Source of the DNA: Clostridium merdae
GTDB lineage: Bacteria; Bacillota; Clostridia; Oscillospirales; Acutalibacteraceae
DNA length: 64,000 nt
Assembly (NCBI RefSeq): GCF_900176635.1
Contig: NZ_FXLN01000003.1
Location: 310,001-374,000 of the forward strand
Direction of reading: 5' to 3'
The position numbers and the translations under genes are program-made. Numbering within the stretch: position 1 is the stretch's first letter; every line of letters starts with the position of its first letter. Positions 34,588-44,209 of the stretch are shown here, piece after piece. The notes beneath the pieces are model-generated. The model was not told where the DNA came from and searched no databases. It saw nothing but the letters and a program-made list of their open reading frames with translations.

Positions 34588-35704
34588 GTTCAGTACCCCT
34601 CTTTCCCAGTCTGTCTGCCAAAATCGGGATAATCCGAGTTAAGGCAACAAAGAACACAATGGTACCAATCATGATATTAATGATTTCAGTCGGTGCACCT
34701 ACCACCTGCTGAACACTCTGGCCGCCATACAACAGGCCGCCGAACAACAGACCAGCAAACACACAGCCAACCGGAGATGAACCAGCAATCAGCGCTACGG
34801 AAAGGCCGTTAAAGCCGTTGTTCTCGAATGCGGCCAGCGTAGAGATACTATGCGGAGCCACGCCAGTAATCGTCAGTGCACCAGCAAGGCCAGACAGCGC
34901 ACCCGCAATCAGCATTGCGTCAATAATATTGCGGTTCACATTGATGCCAGAGAATTCCGCTGCATCGCGGTTAAAACCAACTGCACGCAGCTCGTAACCT
35001 TTTTTGGAACGATACAGCAATACCCAAATAATTGCAACCATTATAATTGCGATTAAAATTCCAAAGTTCACATCGGTACGAACCAACATGTCATACAGCC
35101 ATTTATGAGGCTTGAGTGCTTCCACTCCCTCAGGAGAAGCCTTCCAGTTGGGAAGAAGCATGGTAAAGCTCGATTCATTTACCGGCAGACTGGCAGTGGA
35201 ATTGGGTCTGTGATACGCTTCTGAATTCACTACAAAGTTGCAGAAATACAAACCAATCCAGTTGAGCATGATGCTGGTAATAACCTCGTGAATGCCGAAT
35301 TTTGCTTTTAGAAGACCAACCATACCACCAAACAGCGCACCGCCGAGCACACCCGCCAGCACAACAATCGGGATTTGCAGTACCGGTGCTAAATCAAGCT
35401 TTGCACCAACCAGTACCGCTAATACGGTACCCGCAATGTACTGGCCCTCTGCACCAATGTTAAACAGGCCGGTCTTATAGGCAAATGCAACCGAGAGACC
35501 CGTGAGGATAATGGGGGTTGCTTTTATAATTACGTTAGAGATGTACTTGGGCTTTGAGAAAATACCATTAAACAGCGCACCAAACGCCTCAATGGGGTTA
35601 TACCCAGCCAGAACCAAGACAATCGCCGCTACCAGAAAGCCAAATAAAACAGCAATCAGCGTGGAGGTGATTGGTTTTTTTAGAATTTTAACCAGCGTTT
35701 TCAT
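34577..35704 (-). CDS. Nucleoside ABC importer permease (NupP-like)
   Basis: 375 residues with about nine to ten membrane segments. The family motif VAFAYKTGLFNIGAEGQYIA is followed later by GFNGLSVALIAGSSPVGCVF. It has a longer extracellular loop (about residues 155-205) than its partner. It overlaps both the ATPase gene (17 bases) and the second permease gene. Confidence 0.92.
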   Translation of the reverse strand: MKTLVKILKKPITSTLIAVLFGFLVAAIVLVLAGYNPIEAFGALFNGIFSKPKYISNVIIKATPIILTGLSVAFAYKTGLFNIGAEGQYIAGTVLAVLVGAKLDLAPVLQIPIVVLAGVLGGALFGGMVGLLKAKFGIHEVITSIMLNWIGLYFCNFVVNSEAYHRPNSTASLPVNESSFTMLLPNWKASPEGVEALKPHKWLYDMLVRTDVNFGILIAIIMVAIIWVLLYRSKKGYELRAVGFNRDAAEFSGINVNRNIIDAMLIAGALSGLAGALTITGVAPHSISTLAAFENNGFNGLSVALIAGSSPVGCVFAGLLFGGLLYGGQSVQQVVGAPTEIINIMIGTIVFFVALTRIIPILADRLGKRGTEHVK

Positions 35705-37229
35705 TCCGCTTTCCTCCCGCCATTAATAGTCCAACCGTGTTTTCATCGGCTTCTTCTTGTGTAAACGAGCCGGTAATGGCACCGTCGTAAATAACACTGA
35801 CGGTATCGGCCACATTCAAAATTTCATCCAGCTCAAGCGAGATGAGCAAAATTGCCTTGCCCTTATCGCGCTCCTGAATCAGCATTTTGTGCACGTACTC
35901 AATGGCACCTACGTCGAGGCCACGGGTAGGCTGTACGGCAATCAGCAAATCGGGCTCATTCGAAATTTCTCTCGCAATGATTACCTTCTGCTGGTTACCA
36001 CCAGAAAGCCCGCGCGCCGGGTGGGATTCGCACCCCGCAGGGCGAATGTCGTAATCTTCTACCAAACGCTTTGCAAAGGCCGTGATTTTATCCAGCATTA
36101 GCATTCCGCGCTTGCTAAATTCATCGCTGCGGTATTTTTCAAGCACAGAGTTCTCTGCTACGGTGAACGGGAGAACCAGGCCGCGGCGCTGGCGGTCTTC
36201 ATGTATGGTAGAAATTTTATGTTCAATGACGTTGCGGGGAGTGGTGTTCTGAATTTCGGCTCCATTTATGTTGATGGTTCCGCTTTCCACCTTCGTTAGG
36301 CAGGTAATTGCCTCTACCAGCTCTTTTTGACCATTTCCGTCAACACCGGCAATTCCGACAATCTCACCTCTGCGTACGCGAAGCGAAAGGTTCTTCACCG
36401 CTTCAAGCCCGCGTTCGTCCTTCACTGTCAGGTTTTGAATTTCAAATACAACGTCGCCGGGTTCTGCGGGTGTTTTATCTACCACCAGCTTTACCTGGTG
36501 TCCCACCATTTTTGTTGCAAGCTCTTCTTCGCTTACATCTGCCACGGGGAAGGTGTCGATATACTTACCACGGCGAATGATGGTGCAAACATCGGACGAC
36601 GATTTAATTTCTTTTAGCTTATGGGTAATGATGATAATCGTTTTCCCATTGGCTGCTAAACCGCGCATAATTTCAATCAGCTCATGAATCTCCTGCGGAG
36701 TAAGCACCGCCGTTGGTTCATCCAGAATCAAAATGTCAGCACCGCGGTACAGCGCCTTTAGAATTTCAACACGCTGCTGCATACCAACCGAAATATCTTC
36801 AATTTTCGCGTCGGGGTCAACCTGAAGACCATATTCCTTTACAATCTTCACTACGTCCTCACGCGCTTTTTTCATGTCGAGTACACCAAACTGGTTGGTT
36901 ACTTCCTTACCGAGAATAATGTTTTCGGTAACCGTAAAATTGTCTACCAGCATAAAGTGCTGGTGAACCATTCCGATTCCATGTGCAATGGCGTCGTTCG
37001 GGTTTTTAATGACGACTTTCTCGCCATTTAAGTAAATTTCTCCTGCTTCGGCCTGGTAAAGACCGTAAAGCACGTTCATGAGGGTACTTTTTCCGGCGCC
37101 GTTCTCGCCCAAAATAGCGTGAATAGAGCCTTTTTTCACCTCCAACTGCACCTGATCAAGGGCACAAAAGGAGCCAAACATTTTTACAATACCGTGCATC
37201 TGTACTGCATATTCCGGGCTGTATTCCAT
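35688..37229 (-). CDS. Nucleoside ABC importer ATP-binding protein with two ABC domains (NupO-like)
   Basis: 513 residues. The first ABC domain has Walker A LGENGAGKSTLMNVLYG and Walker B ADILILDEPTAVLTPQE. The second has the variant GVDGNGQKELVEAI and signature LSGGNQQKVIIAREI. This is the RbsA/XylG-like tandem form that serves BMP-type nucleoside importers. The gene starts with ATG after a purine-rich site. It is separated from the binding-protein gene by a hairpin at 37270. Confidence 0.94.
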   Translation of the reverse strand: MEYSPEYAVQMHGIVKMFGSFCALDQVQLEVKKGSIHAILGENGAGKSTLMNVLYGLYQAEAGEIYLNGEKVVIKNPNDAIAHGIGMVHQHFMLVDNFTVTENIILGKEVTNQFGVLDMKKAREDVVKIVKEYGLQVDPDAKIEDISVGMQQRVEILKALYRGADILILDEPTAVLTPQEIHELIEIMRGLAANGKTIIIITHKLKEIKSSSDVCTIIRRGKYIDTFPVADVSEEELATKMVGHQVKLVVDKTPAEPGDVVFEIQNLTVKDERGLEAVKNLSLRVRRGEIVGIAGVDGNGQKELVEAITCLTKVESGTININGAEIQNTTPRNVIEHKISTIHEDRQRRGLVLPFTVAENSVLEKYRSDEFSKRGMLMLDKITAFAKRLVEDYDIRPAGCESHPARGLSGGNQQKVIIAREISNEPDLLIAVQPTRGLDVGAIEYVHKMLIQERDKGKAILLISLELDEILNVADTVSVIYDGAITGSFTQEEADENTVGLLMAGGKRNENAG

Positions 37230-37269
37230 AGTAACTCTCCCCTAACCTTCCGTTTTCTTTTTTATGCGA

Positions 37270-37290
37270 AAGGCGCCCGAAGGGCGCCCC
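37270..37290 (-). terminator. Intra-operon hairpin after the binding-protein gene
   Basis: GGCGCCC/GGGCGCC stem with a 3-base loop. Such a hairpin can terminate part of transcription or protect the binding-protein message, giving it a higher level than the membrane parts. Confidence 0.65.
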
Positions 37291-37322
37291 TCCATAAAAA
37301 AGTGTCTAGTCAGATGCAATTA

Positions 37323-38411
37323 TTATTTCATGTCTTTCACGAAAGCATTGTAGTCCTTCTCACTTGCGGGAGGAACCAGCTTGCCTTCTTTAATCTGGTC
37401 TTGCAGAGCAGCAGCAGCCTTATAGGTATCCTCACCCATCAGCTTGTGCTCAGCGGGGATGCCAGCAGCATCTTCTTTTACACCCAGGCTGATTGTGGTG
37501 CCACCGGTCTTTTTGCCATCTTTAATTTCTTTGGAAACTTCTTCAACCGCTTTGTCAACCTTCTTGAGAGCGGAGGTCAAAACGTTTTCAGGAGCGAGGT
37601 AAGCCTGGTCTTTATCAACGCCGATTGCAAATTTCTTTGCTTCTTTAGCGGCTTCAATAACGCCGGTTCCAACGTTGCCCGCAGCATGGAATACGATGTC
37701 GCATCCGCCGGAGTACATTTTGGAAGCAATTGCTTTGCCCTTCGCAGAGTCGCTAAAGCTCTCCGCATACTGAGCAACGACTTCGATCTTCTTGTTCATC
37801 TCTTTTTCGCCATATTTAACGCCGGCCTTGTAGCCGTATTCAAACTGGTCGATAACGTCGCTCTTAATGCCGCCCACAAAGCCAACCTTGTTGGTCTTGG
37901 TGGTTTTTGCTGCAATGTAGCCAACGAGGAAGGAAGGCTCCTGTGCACGGAACACAACCGCAGTTACGTTTGCGGGAGTCTCTTTACCGTAATCGTTGTC
38001 AACAATTGCAAACTGAACATCTGCATTTGCTTTTGCAGCTGTTTTGATTGCATCACCCATTGCAAAGCCAACGCCCCAAATCAGGTTGTTGTTGTCATCC
38101 ACTGCTTTGTCAAGGTTGGTTGCGTAGTCTGCATCCTGCTTGGATTCGGTGTAGCTGATGACTGCACCAGTGTCTGTCTTTAGTCTCTGCAAGCCTTCCC
38201 AAGAAAGCTGGTTGAAAGACTGGTCGTTTACACCGCCGGTATCGGTAACCATGGTGACCTTAAAATCTGCTTTTGCTGTGCTGGATGTCTCCGCAGCACC
38301 AGAGGGAGCAGCACTAGGCGTAGTGCTTGAGGACGGTTTTGCACCGCTTGAGCATGCTGTGGCTGAAAGAGCCATAGATGCTGCGAGTAAAATTGCGAGT
38401 ACCTTTTTCAT
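37323..38411 (-). CDS. BMP-family nucleoside-binding lipoprotein
   Basis: 362 residues. A lipoprotein signal MKKVLAILLAASMALSATAC has its lipobox cysteine at position 20, followed by a Ser/Thr/Pro linker. The BMP/PnrA core begins FKVTMVTDTGGVNDQSFNQL, and GFVGGIKSDVIDQFEYGYKAG is also typical. It captures purine and pyrimidine nucleosides for the importer encoded downstream. AGGAGG precedes the ATG. A 354-codon open frame on the opposite strand is an antisense shadow. Confidence 0.94.
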   Translation of the reverse strand: MKKVLAILLAASMALSATACSSGAKPSSSTTPSAAPSGAAETSSTAKADFKVTMVTDTGGVNDQSFNQLSWEGLQRLKTDTGAVISYTESKQDADYATNLDKAVDDNNNLIWGVGFAMGDAIKTAAKANADVQFAIVDNDYGKETPANVTAVVFRAQEPSFLVGYIAAKTTKTNKVGFVGGIKSDVIDQFEYGYKAGVKYGEKEMNKKIEVVAQYAESFSDSAKGKAIASKMYSGGCDIVFHAAGNVGTGVIEAAKEAKKFAIGVDKDQAYLAPENVLTSALKKVDKAVEEVSKEIKDGKKTGGTTISLGVKEDAAGIPAEHKLMGEDTYKAAAALQDQIKEGKLVPPASEKDYNAFVKDMK

Positions 38412-38554
38412 ACATTTTCCTCCTGATAATTTTGAAATATGATATACCGCTAAAAAGCAGTATTTCTGGCTTTGAGGACGGGGGATGAGAACAACCGGAA
38501 GCTATACACTGCCTATTTGGGTAATGTATTCTGCTTTAAAAACCAAAGAAATAA

Positions 38555-39265
38555 TTAGGCGAGTGCGAGTGCAATCTCCATCATTTGCGTAAAGCCTGTT
38601 TGGCGCTCCTCTGCCGGGAGGGATTCACCTGCAAGCGGGCGGTCTGAAATCGTAAGCAGACATAGGGCATTTTTCCCCGCACGAGCCGCATTCATGTATA
38701 ACGCCGCAGCTTCCATTTCTACTGCAAGAATGCCCATTCTCTTCCAAGCGGGAAGAAAATCTTCATTATCGTCGTAAAACGTGTCGCTGGAGAGGACATT
38801 GCCAACCTTCATAGAGATTCCCAACTCTTCCGCCGCCTTTACCGCACGGCTTAACAGCCCAAAATCGGCAATGGGTGCATAGGTACCGGGAAGACGATAT
38901 TGGTCGGCAAAGCTGGAGTTGGTGCAGGCACCCATCCCGGCTACCACATCGCGAAGCTGAACGGAATCATCCAGCCCACCAGCGGAACCAATGCGAATAA
39001 TATTTTCTATTCCATAGAAGTTAAATAGCTCATAGGTGTAAATACCCACGGAAGGAATACCCATGCCACCACCCATTACGGAAACGGGGCGGCCTTTATA
39101 GGTACCGGTAAAACCAAGCATATTGCGAATTGTGTTAAAGCAGGTTACATTTTCCAGATACGTTTCTGCTATAAACTTTGCGCGAAGCGGGTCGCCCGGC
39201 ATGAGAACGGTTTTGGCAATTTCGCCTTCCTTGGCGGCATTATGGGGCGTTGGTATGCTAGACAT
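38555..39265 (-). CDS. deoD: Purine-nucleoside phosphorylase, DeoD type
   Basis: 236 residues, matching the hexameric bacterial type. Key motifs are MPGDPLRAKFIAETYLE, GMGIPSVGIYTYEL, the phosphate-binding RIGSAGGL and the catalytic-site AVEMEAAALYM. It cleaves purine (deoxy)nucleosides with phosphate. A strong AGGAGG precedes the ATG. The gene lies 20 bases after deoB. Confidence 0.97.
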   Translation of the reverse strand: MSSIPTPHNAAKEGEIAKTVLMPGDPLRAKFIAETYLENVTCFNTIRNMLGFTGTYKGRPVSVMGGGMGIPSVGIYTYELFNFYGIENIIRIGSAGGLDDSVQLRDVVAGMGACTNSSFADQYRLPGTYAPIADFGLLSRAVKAAEELGISMKVGNVLSSDTFYDDNEDFLPAWKRMGILAVEMEAAALYMNAARAGKNALCLLTISDRPLAGESLPAEERQTGFTQMMEIALALA

Positions 39266-39285
39266 CTTTCGTTACCTCCTGTTTT

Positions 39286-40455
39286 TTATCTTACTATTTC
39301 ATTCAGGCACGATTCGCCTGTAATACGCGGCTCAATGCCGAAATACTCCAGAATGGTTGCACCAATGTTGGCAAACGTAGGTCTTGTTCCCAAATTTGCG
39401 CCTGCCTTTACCTGCTTACCGGTAATGACCCACGGAATGTACTCACGGGAATGGTCGGTAGAGGGTGTGGCAGGGTCGCAGCCATGGTCTGCGGTAATCA
39501 TGAGCAAATCATCCTCGCGCAGCCCGGCTAACAGCTCCGGTACTTTTTCATCAAAATAAGCAAGTGCCTTTGCATAGCCGTCTACATCGTTACGGTGGCC
39601 ATATAGCATATCAAAATCCACCAAATTAATAAAGCAGAGGCCGTTAAAATCCTTTTGCAGGTAGCCAAGTGTACGTTCAATGCCGTCTGCATTGTTTTTC
39701 GTACCTATGGATTCGGTAATGCCTTTCCCCACAAAAATATCATTGATTTTGCCTACGGCGATTACATCAAAACCTTTTTCGCTAAGCTGGTCTAGCATGG
39801 TTGTGGCAGGCGGCTCCATTGAAAAGTCGTGCCGGTTCGAGGTACGCGAAAAGTTCGGGAACTCACCGATAAACGGGCGGGCAATCACACGGCCTACGCC
39901 ATGCTCCCCCTGGAGCATTTCTCGCGCGATTTTGCAATAGCGATACAGTTCTTCTAGCGGTACAACCGATTCATGAGCCGCTATTTGGAACACACTGTCT
40001 GCGGACGTATACACGATTAAAGCGCCGGTTTCTACATGCTCTTTCCCGTAATCACGGATGACATCCGTGCCGGAATACGGCTTGTTGCAAATGACGCGGC
40101 GGCCCGTTTTCTCTTCGAATTCGCGAATCACATCTTCCGGGAAGCCCTCGGGATATGTGGGCAGGGGCTTGGGGGAATAAATACCGGAAATCTCCCAGTG
40201 ACCGATTGTGGTATCTTTTCCTTTTGAAGCCTCCTGCAACCGGGCAAATGTTCCGGCAGGCGAGCTTTCCTTCGGCCAGCAATCTACGCCATCAATATTG
40301 AACAGGCCAAGCTTTTGCATGTTGGGCATATGAAAATACGAGCTGGTGGCACAGGCTGCCAGTGTATTGCTGCCCTCATCGCCGTATTCTGCTGCGTCCG
40401 GTTCTTCTCCAATACCACAGCTATCTAATACAATCAAAAACACCCGTTTGTTCAT
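39286..40455 (-). CDS. deoB: Phosphopentomutase
   Basis: 389 residues of the alkaline-phosphatase superfamily. The metal-site start is VFLIVLDSCGIGEEPDAAEY, with GKDTTIGHWEISG and the C-terminal metal site LLMITADHGCDPATPSTDHS. It converts (deoxy)ribose 1-phosphate to the 5-phosphate, linking the phosphorylases to deoC. It follows the LacI-type regulator gene by five bases, so both share a promoter. Confidence 0.97.
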   Translation of the reverse strand: MNKRVFLIVLDSCGIGEEPDAAEYGDEGSNTLAACATSSYFHMPNMQKLGLFNIDGVDCWPKESSPAGTFARLQEASKGKDTTIGHWEISGIYSPKPLPTYPEGFPEDVIREFEEKTGRRVICNKPYSGTDVIRDYGKEHVETGALIVYTSADSVFQIAAHESVVPLEELYRYCKIAREMLQGEHGVGRVIARPFIGEFPNFSRTSNRHDFSMEPPATTMLDQLSEKGFDVIAVGKINDIFVGKGITESIGTKNNADGIERTLGYLQKDFNGLCFINLVDFDMLYGHRNDVDGYAKALAYFDEKVPELLAGLREDDLLMITADHGCDPATPSTDHSREYIPWVITGKQVKAGANLGTRPTFANIGATILEYFGIEPRITGESCLNEIVR

Positions 40456-40460
40456 GATGA

Positions 40461-41459
40461 TTATCCTTCTTTCCGTTTCGTTGTTTCCCGAATTTTCAGT
40501 GTGACCGGCAACATGTTTTCACGCTGTCTAATCGTACCATACTTTGTTTGCTCAACGATTAACTGCACACACAGCCGCCCGATCTCTTCAATTGGCTGAG
40601 CTACCGTGGTGAGTGTGGGAATCATCTGACGGCTTAAAAACACGTCATCGTAACCTACAATCATCACATCGTCTGGCACCTTGCGTTTTTGTTCATAAAT
40701 TACTTTATAAAGAGCAAACGCTACAATGTCAGTGGAGGCCAGAATCCCATCCGTATCAGGATACCGCTCAAACAGCTCCCTCGCACTTTGAACCCCTTCG
40801 TCGTAGCTGTACCGGCTGCTCACAAATAGCGGCTCAATTCCGTGCTCTGTGCATACATCCACAAATCCGCGCGAACGCTGCAGACTGCTAGAGTATTGCA
40901 GCTGTCCTCGCATAAGCACCAGCTTTCTGCACCCACAATCAATCAGGTGCTGTGTAGCAAGCCGGGCACCGTTGTAATTGTCCGACTGAACGGAGGCAGT
41001 ATATACCGATTCTGCATTTTTATCCATCACCACAATCGGAATGGGGCAATTGCGAATCTCTTCATCCAAATGCTCGTTGTTCGCGGTAATAATAATACCG
41101 TCTGCATTCATCCCAATCAGCATTTTAATATAAGACAATTCTTTCTCCGGGTTTTCATCGGAATTGCAGAGAATCATTTTATAGCCGTTTCGGTAAGCCT
41201 CGTCTTCAATGGCACGGCCTATTTCACTCAAAAAAATGTTTAAAATGCTTGGAACAATATAACCGATTAATCGGGAGGATTTTTTATAAAGGGAACGTGC
41301 AATCTCGTTGGGGTTATACCCTGTTTTGCGAATGGCTTCTTCCACCCGCCTCGTTTTCTCTTTGCTCACATTAGCCGTACCATTAATCACACGCGACACC
41401 GTTGCATTCGAAACACCGGCCATGCGGGCAATATCGCTGATATGAATCAAATTGCTCAC
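40461..41459 (-). CDS. LacI family transcriptional regulator of the nucleoside operon
   Basis: 332 residues. The N-terminal helix-turn-helix IARMAGVSNATVSRVINGTA and the hinge helix NEIARSLYKK are followed by a periplasmic-binding-protein-like effector domain with DGIIITANNE and DGILASTDIVAFALY. As the first gene of the nucleoside operon it probably binds the perfect palindrome at 41556 and autoregulates in response to a nucleoside or (deoxy)ribose phosphate. Confidence 0.93.
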   Translation of the reverse strand: MSNLIHISDIARMAGVSNATVSRVINGTANVSKEKTRRVEEAIRKTGYNPNEIARSLYKKSSRLIGYIVPSILNIFLSEIGRAIEDEAYRNGYKMILCNSDENPEKELSYIKMLIGMNADGIIITANNEHLDEEIRNCPIPIVVMDKNAESVYTASVQSDNYNGARLATQHLIDCGCRKLVLMRGQLQYSSSLQRSRGFVDVCTEHGIEPLFVSSRYSYDEGVQSARELFERYPDTDGILASTDIVAFALYKVIYEQKRKVPDDVMIVGYDDVFLSRQMIPTLTTVAQPIEEIGRLCVQLIVEQTKYGTIRQRENMLPVTLKIRETTKRKEG

Positions 41460-41555
41460 CCAAAACCTTCTATGTAGTCAACTTTGATTTCTGTACGCTA
41501 ACCATGATTACCAATTTCGCAATGCGGGACAAACAGTTTTTTCAAATGCCGTTTT

Positions 41556-41571
41556 TTGAAACCGGTTTCAA
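41556..41571. promoter_or_regulatory. LacI/CcpA-type operator, perfect palindrome
   Basis: TTGAAACCGGTTTCAA is a perfect 16-base palindrome with the central CG of LacI-family sites, and it also fits the cre consensus of CcpA. It lies about 25-40 bases downstream of the predicted transcription start, a roadblock position. Confidence 0.7.
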
Positions 41572-41600
41572 TCTGTGGCCGCAAAAAGCCTTTTGTCCAT

Positions 41601-41629
41601 ATTATAAACTAAACTTACCGATTCGTAAA
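41601..41629 (-). promoter_or_regulatory. Promoter of the nucleoside operon
   Basis: On the minus strand TTTACG (41629-41624), a 17-base spacer and a perfect TATAAT (41606-41601). The gap 41460-41799 also holds the operator and a GACCCGC/GCGGGTC inverted repeat at 41719-41746 of unknown role. Confidence 0.7.
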
Positions 41630-41799
41630 TTAAAAAAGCAAAAATTTATATATTTTTTCTAAAAATTATAGAATGTTTGAAGAAAAATCCAGACATATGG
41701 TATTTTTTTCCGTTTGCTGACCCGCCCATAATGGAACGAGCGGGTCCTGCCCAACGGATCAAATTGCTATAAAACCATCTTAGAAATGGACATACACTT

Positions 41800-42636
41800 T
41801 TATTTAACTATAATATTTTGAAACCCAACAGAAGCAGCCAAATTAGCAAGCTCCTGCATTCGCTCCGGTGTTGGTGAGGAAAATGTGGCAAAGGAGCCCC
41901 TTACCCCATTGTTCCGGAAAGAAATCAACAGCAACCGCGTACTGCCGGTTAGTGGTCCAAGCAGCTCTGCGATACCGCAAATTGCCGCTTCGGCGTCCAC
42001 ATGCCCTTCTACATAAACAATGCGAACCTCCTCAAGCTTCCCACAAGAAGAGAGAAACACCAGGTTTTCTTTTACGGCCGCATTGTCGCCACGCGTAAGA
42101 GCCCGAAACACATCCGGTGACCAAGCCTTTACATCAAGCATCACGCCATCGCAAACCTTCATCAGCTCCGGGTACTGCGAGAACCGCACCGTACCGTTGC
42201 TGTCGCACAGGCACGTAAGTCCTTTTGCCCGAGCCAATGTAAACAGCTCCTGCAAAAAGTCCGGGTACAGCCCACACTCCCCGCCAGAAACCGTGATACC
42301 GCGAATAAACGGAATGTTTTTCTCCACTTCTTTCATGACGGCAGGAGCATCCATCCAGCGTATTTTGGGGGATGCGTTGCGTGGACAAACGCGAATGCAG
42401 GTATTGCAGTTTACACACTTTTCTGGATTCCACTCCACAACACCGTTCACAATCGAAAGCGCACCCTCGGGACACTGCGGCACGCAAACACCGCAGCTGT
42501 TGCAGAGGTTTTGTGTCTCCGGGTTATGGCAGTAGCCACACGCAATGTTGCATTTCTGCAAAAAAATGGAAGTTCGGCTGCCGGGGCCATCCACCGTACT
42601 AATGGGGATGATTTGGTTTACGGGCACCTTTGTCAT
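41800..42636 (-). CDS. yjjW: YjjW-type glycyl-radical enzyme activating protein (radical SAM)
   Basis: 278 residues. The radical SAM cluster motif is CNIACGYC near residue 29. Two ferredoxin-type cysteine sets (CNSCGVCVPQCPEGAL and CVNCNTCIRVCPRNAS) are inserted directly after it, as in PflA-like activases with extra clusters. GITVSGGECGLYPDF is the usual glycine-rich SAM-binding segment. It should cut SAM and place the glycyl radical on the enzyme encoded immediately upstream, whose gene it overlaps by four bases. Confidence 0.93.
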   Translation of the reverse strand: MTKVPVNQIIPISTVDGPGSRTSIFLQKCNIACGYCHNPETQNLCNSCGVCVPQCPEGALSIVNGVVEWNPEKCVNCNTCIRVCPRNASPKIRWMDAPAVMKEVEKNIPFIRGITVSGGECGLYPDFLQELFTLARAKGLTCLCDSNGTVRFSQYPELMKVCDGVMLDVKAWSPDVFRALTRGDNAAVKENLVFLSSCGKLEEVRIVYVEGHVDAEAAICGIAELLGPLTGSTRLLLISFRNNGVRGSFATFSSPTPERMQELANLAASVGFQNIIVK

Positions 42637-44138
42637 GCCATTCGAACCTTTCTTTCTGCAAGGCGGTTCGTGGTGTAGCTTGGTGCACCAAGCTGAGTGG
42701 TATTTTGCAGAACCGCCTCATGCTTGTTAAATTTCTCCATTTCGCTCCGTTTTACAAGGTAGCCGGTGATACGAACCAGGTCTGTATCTGCCGAATAGAA
42801 GCTCATATATTGAACTCCCAAGGAAAACGCACCCTTTACTGCATCCAGCAATGCGGCTGGGTTCTGGTGAACATTGCTTGCTATTGGGAAAATATCGCCT
42901 ACTCCAGAGGGGAAATAGTGATGGTAAAGCGAGCTGTGGCGCAGATGATCCGCGAAGGAATCTGGCTCATCTCCCACCGGGATGCGAACACCAGAGGTAA
43001 TGCCGAGGTCTGTATCAAGCCCTACCTGTGCATGCAGTAAAAATTGGTCGTTTGTAATGGGAGAATACAGCGCTTTGCGCTGTGAAACAATCTCGTTAAT
43101 GCGTTCCATAATGCGAACGCCGAGTTCGTCAGCCTCTTTATCGTGCCCATACTTTTTGCCCTTCGCCTGCATCAAGGCATTTACCGATTCTGCAAGCCCA
43201 GTAACACCGAACATCGGGAGGAAACGGTCTTTGGAGAGCAAACCTTCTTTGACTAGGAAGTTCGACTCAAAGAATCCGGATTCTTCCACAATAAAGCGGA
43301 TGCGTTCATTGAGGTAATCTGCAATCAGGTTAAGGCACTCGGGCAAAAGCTCATTCATAAAATGCTCTTCATCTCTCGCCTCTTTTACCAATTCCGTAAG
43401 CGTCACGCGGGTAAGCGAATAGGCACCACCCTGCGTTGGCAGAATATTGTAGCAGCTTGCCACACCGTAACGGTCGCCAAACGGAGCCCTATTTGCCACA
43501 TGATTGCAAATTGCCGGATTCGAACATGCCAATGAGCACTGAATTGCATATTCCATAAAGGAATCCGGCGTGATCGCCGGGTCATATTTAATCGTAAAGT
43601 TTGGTACTGTATTTTTTAGCTCCGACTCCACTTTCAGAATAAGACGGCCTGCACGTGTTTCTTCCGGCCCTAGGTTTGCATGGCAGAAGGAGTCTGTAAT
43701 GGTGCGGTCCAAATACGTAAAGAACAAACGAAGCTTATCGCAAATTTGCTCATCCGTAAGGTCGCCGAGGAATGGATCCATCATTTTATCAAGGCTTCCT
43801 AAATAAACTGGGAAGTTTGTAATAGAAGGAACGTGGCGGTACAAAATCATCAAAGAGAAAATCAGTTCATCCAGCGTTTTCGGAGGACTCAGCTTTAAAA
43901 ACTCGCTGCCCTGCTCCACAAACTTTTCATAATCGGGCAAAATATAGCGAGGCCGATACGGCGCTGCCCCTTCAAACAAATCGTTTATGGCTCCGGTTGC
44001 AAAAAAATGCTTGGTACGCTCCGGAATATTCAGTACATCCAGTGCGTTTTCAGCCGCTTTGGCAAGACCCATCAGCTTTTGTTCATGGGTCAGCTCACGG
44101 GAGGTGAGAGTTTTGTAGGTACTTTCCAGATTCATCAT
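42633..44138 (-). CDS. yjjI: YjjI-family glycyl radical enzyme
   Basis: 501 residues, shorter than pyruvate formate-lyase and typical for YjjI. The C-terminal glycyl-radical loop reads VRITGYLVK (compare RVxGY). The likely active-site region includes CSNPAICNHVANRAPFGDRY and CYNILPTQGGAYSL. The reaction is not established. In Escherichia coli the yjjI-yjjW pair lies next to the deo genes, and here it flanks a deo-type operon too, which suggests a substrate from deoxynucleoside breakdown. It needs anaerobic conditions and the YjjW activase. AAAGGAG precedes tandem ATG codons. Confidence 0.93.
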   Translation of the reverse strand: MMNLESTYKTLTSRELTHEQKLMGLAKAAENALDVLNIPERTKHFFATGAINDLFEGAAPYRPRYILPDYEKFVEQGSEFLKLSPPKTLDELIFSLMILYRHVPSITNFPVYLGSLDKMMDPFLGDLTDEQICDKLRLFFTYLDRTITDSFCHANLGPEETRAGRLILKVESELKNTVPNFTIKYDPAITPDSFMEYAIQCSLACSNPAICNHVANRAPFGDRYGVASCYNILPTQGGAYSLTRVTLTELVKEARDEEHFMNELLPECLNLIADYLNERIRFIVEESGFFESNFLVKEGLLSKDRFLPMFGVTGLAESVNALMQAKGKKYGHDKEADELGVRIMERINEIVSQRKALYSPITNDQFLLHAQVGLDTDLGITSGVRIPVGDEPDSFADHLRHSSLYHHYFPSGVGDIFPIASNVHQNPAALLDAVKGAFSLGVQYMSFYSADTDLVRITGYLVKRSEMEKFNKHEAVLQNTTQLGAPSYTTNRLAERKVRMA

Positions 44139-44209
44139 AAAAAATTCTCCTTTCCGATCATCAAAGTGCGGAAACGGTGCGCTTTTGCGGAAAGCCGCTT
44201 GGCACAGGG

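Noticed and set aside
37119..38183. 354-codon plus-strand frame opposite the BMP binding-protein gene
   Set aside because: It is antisense to a clear lipoprotein gene and has no ribosome site or family resemblance.
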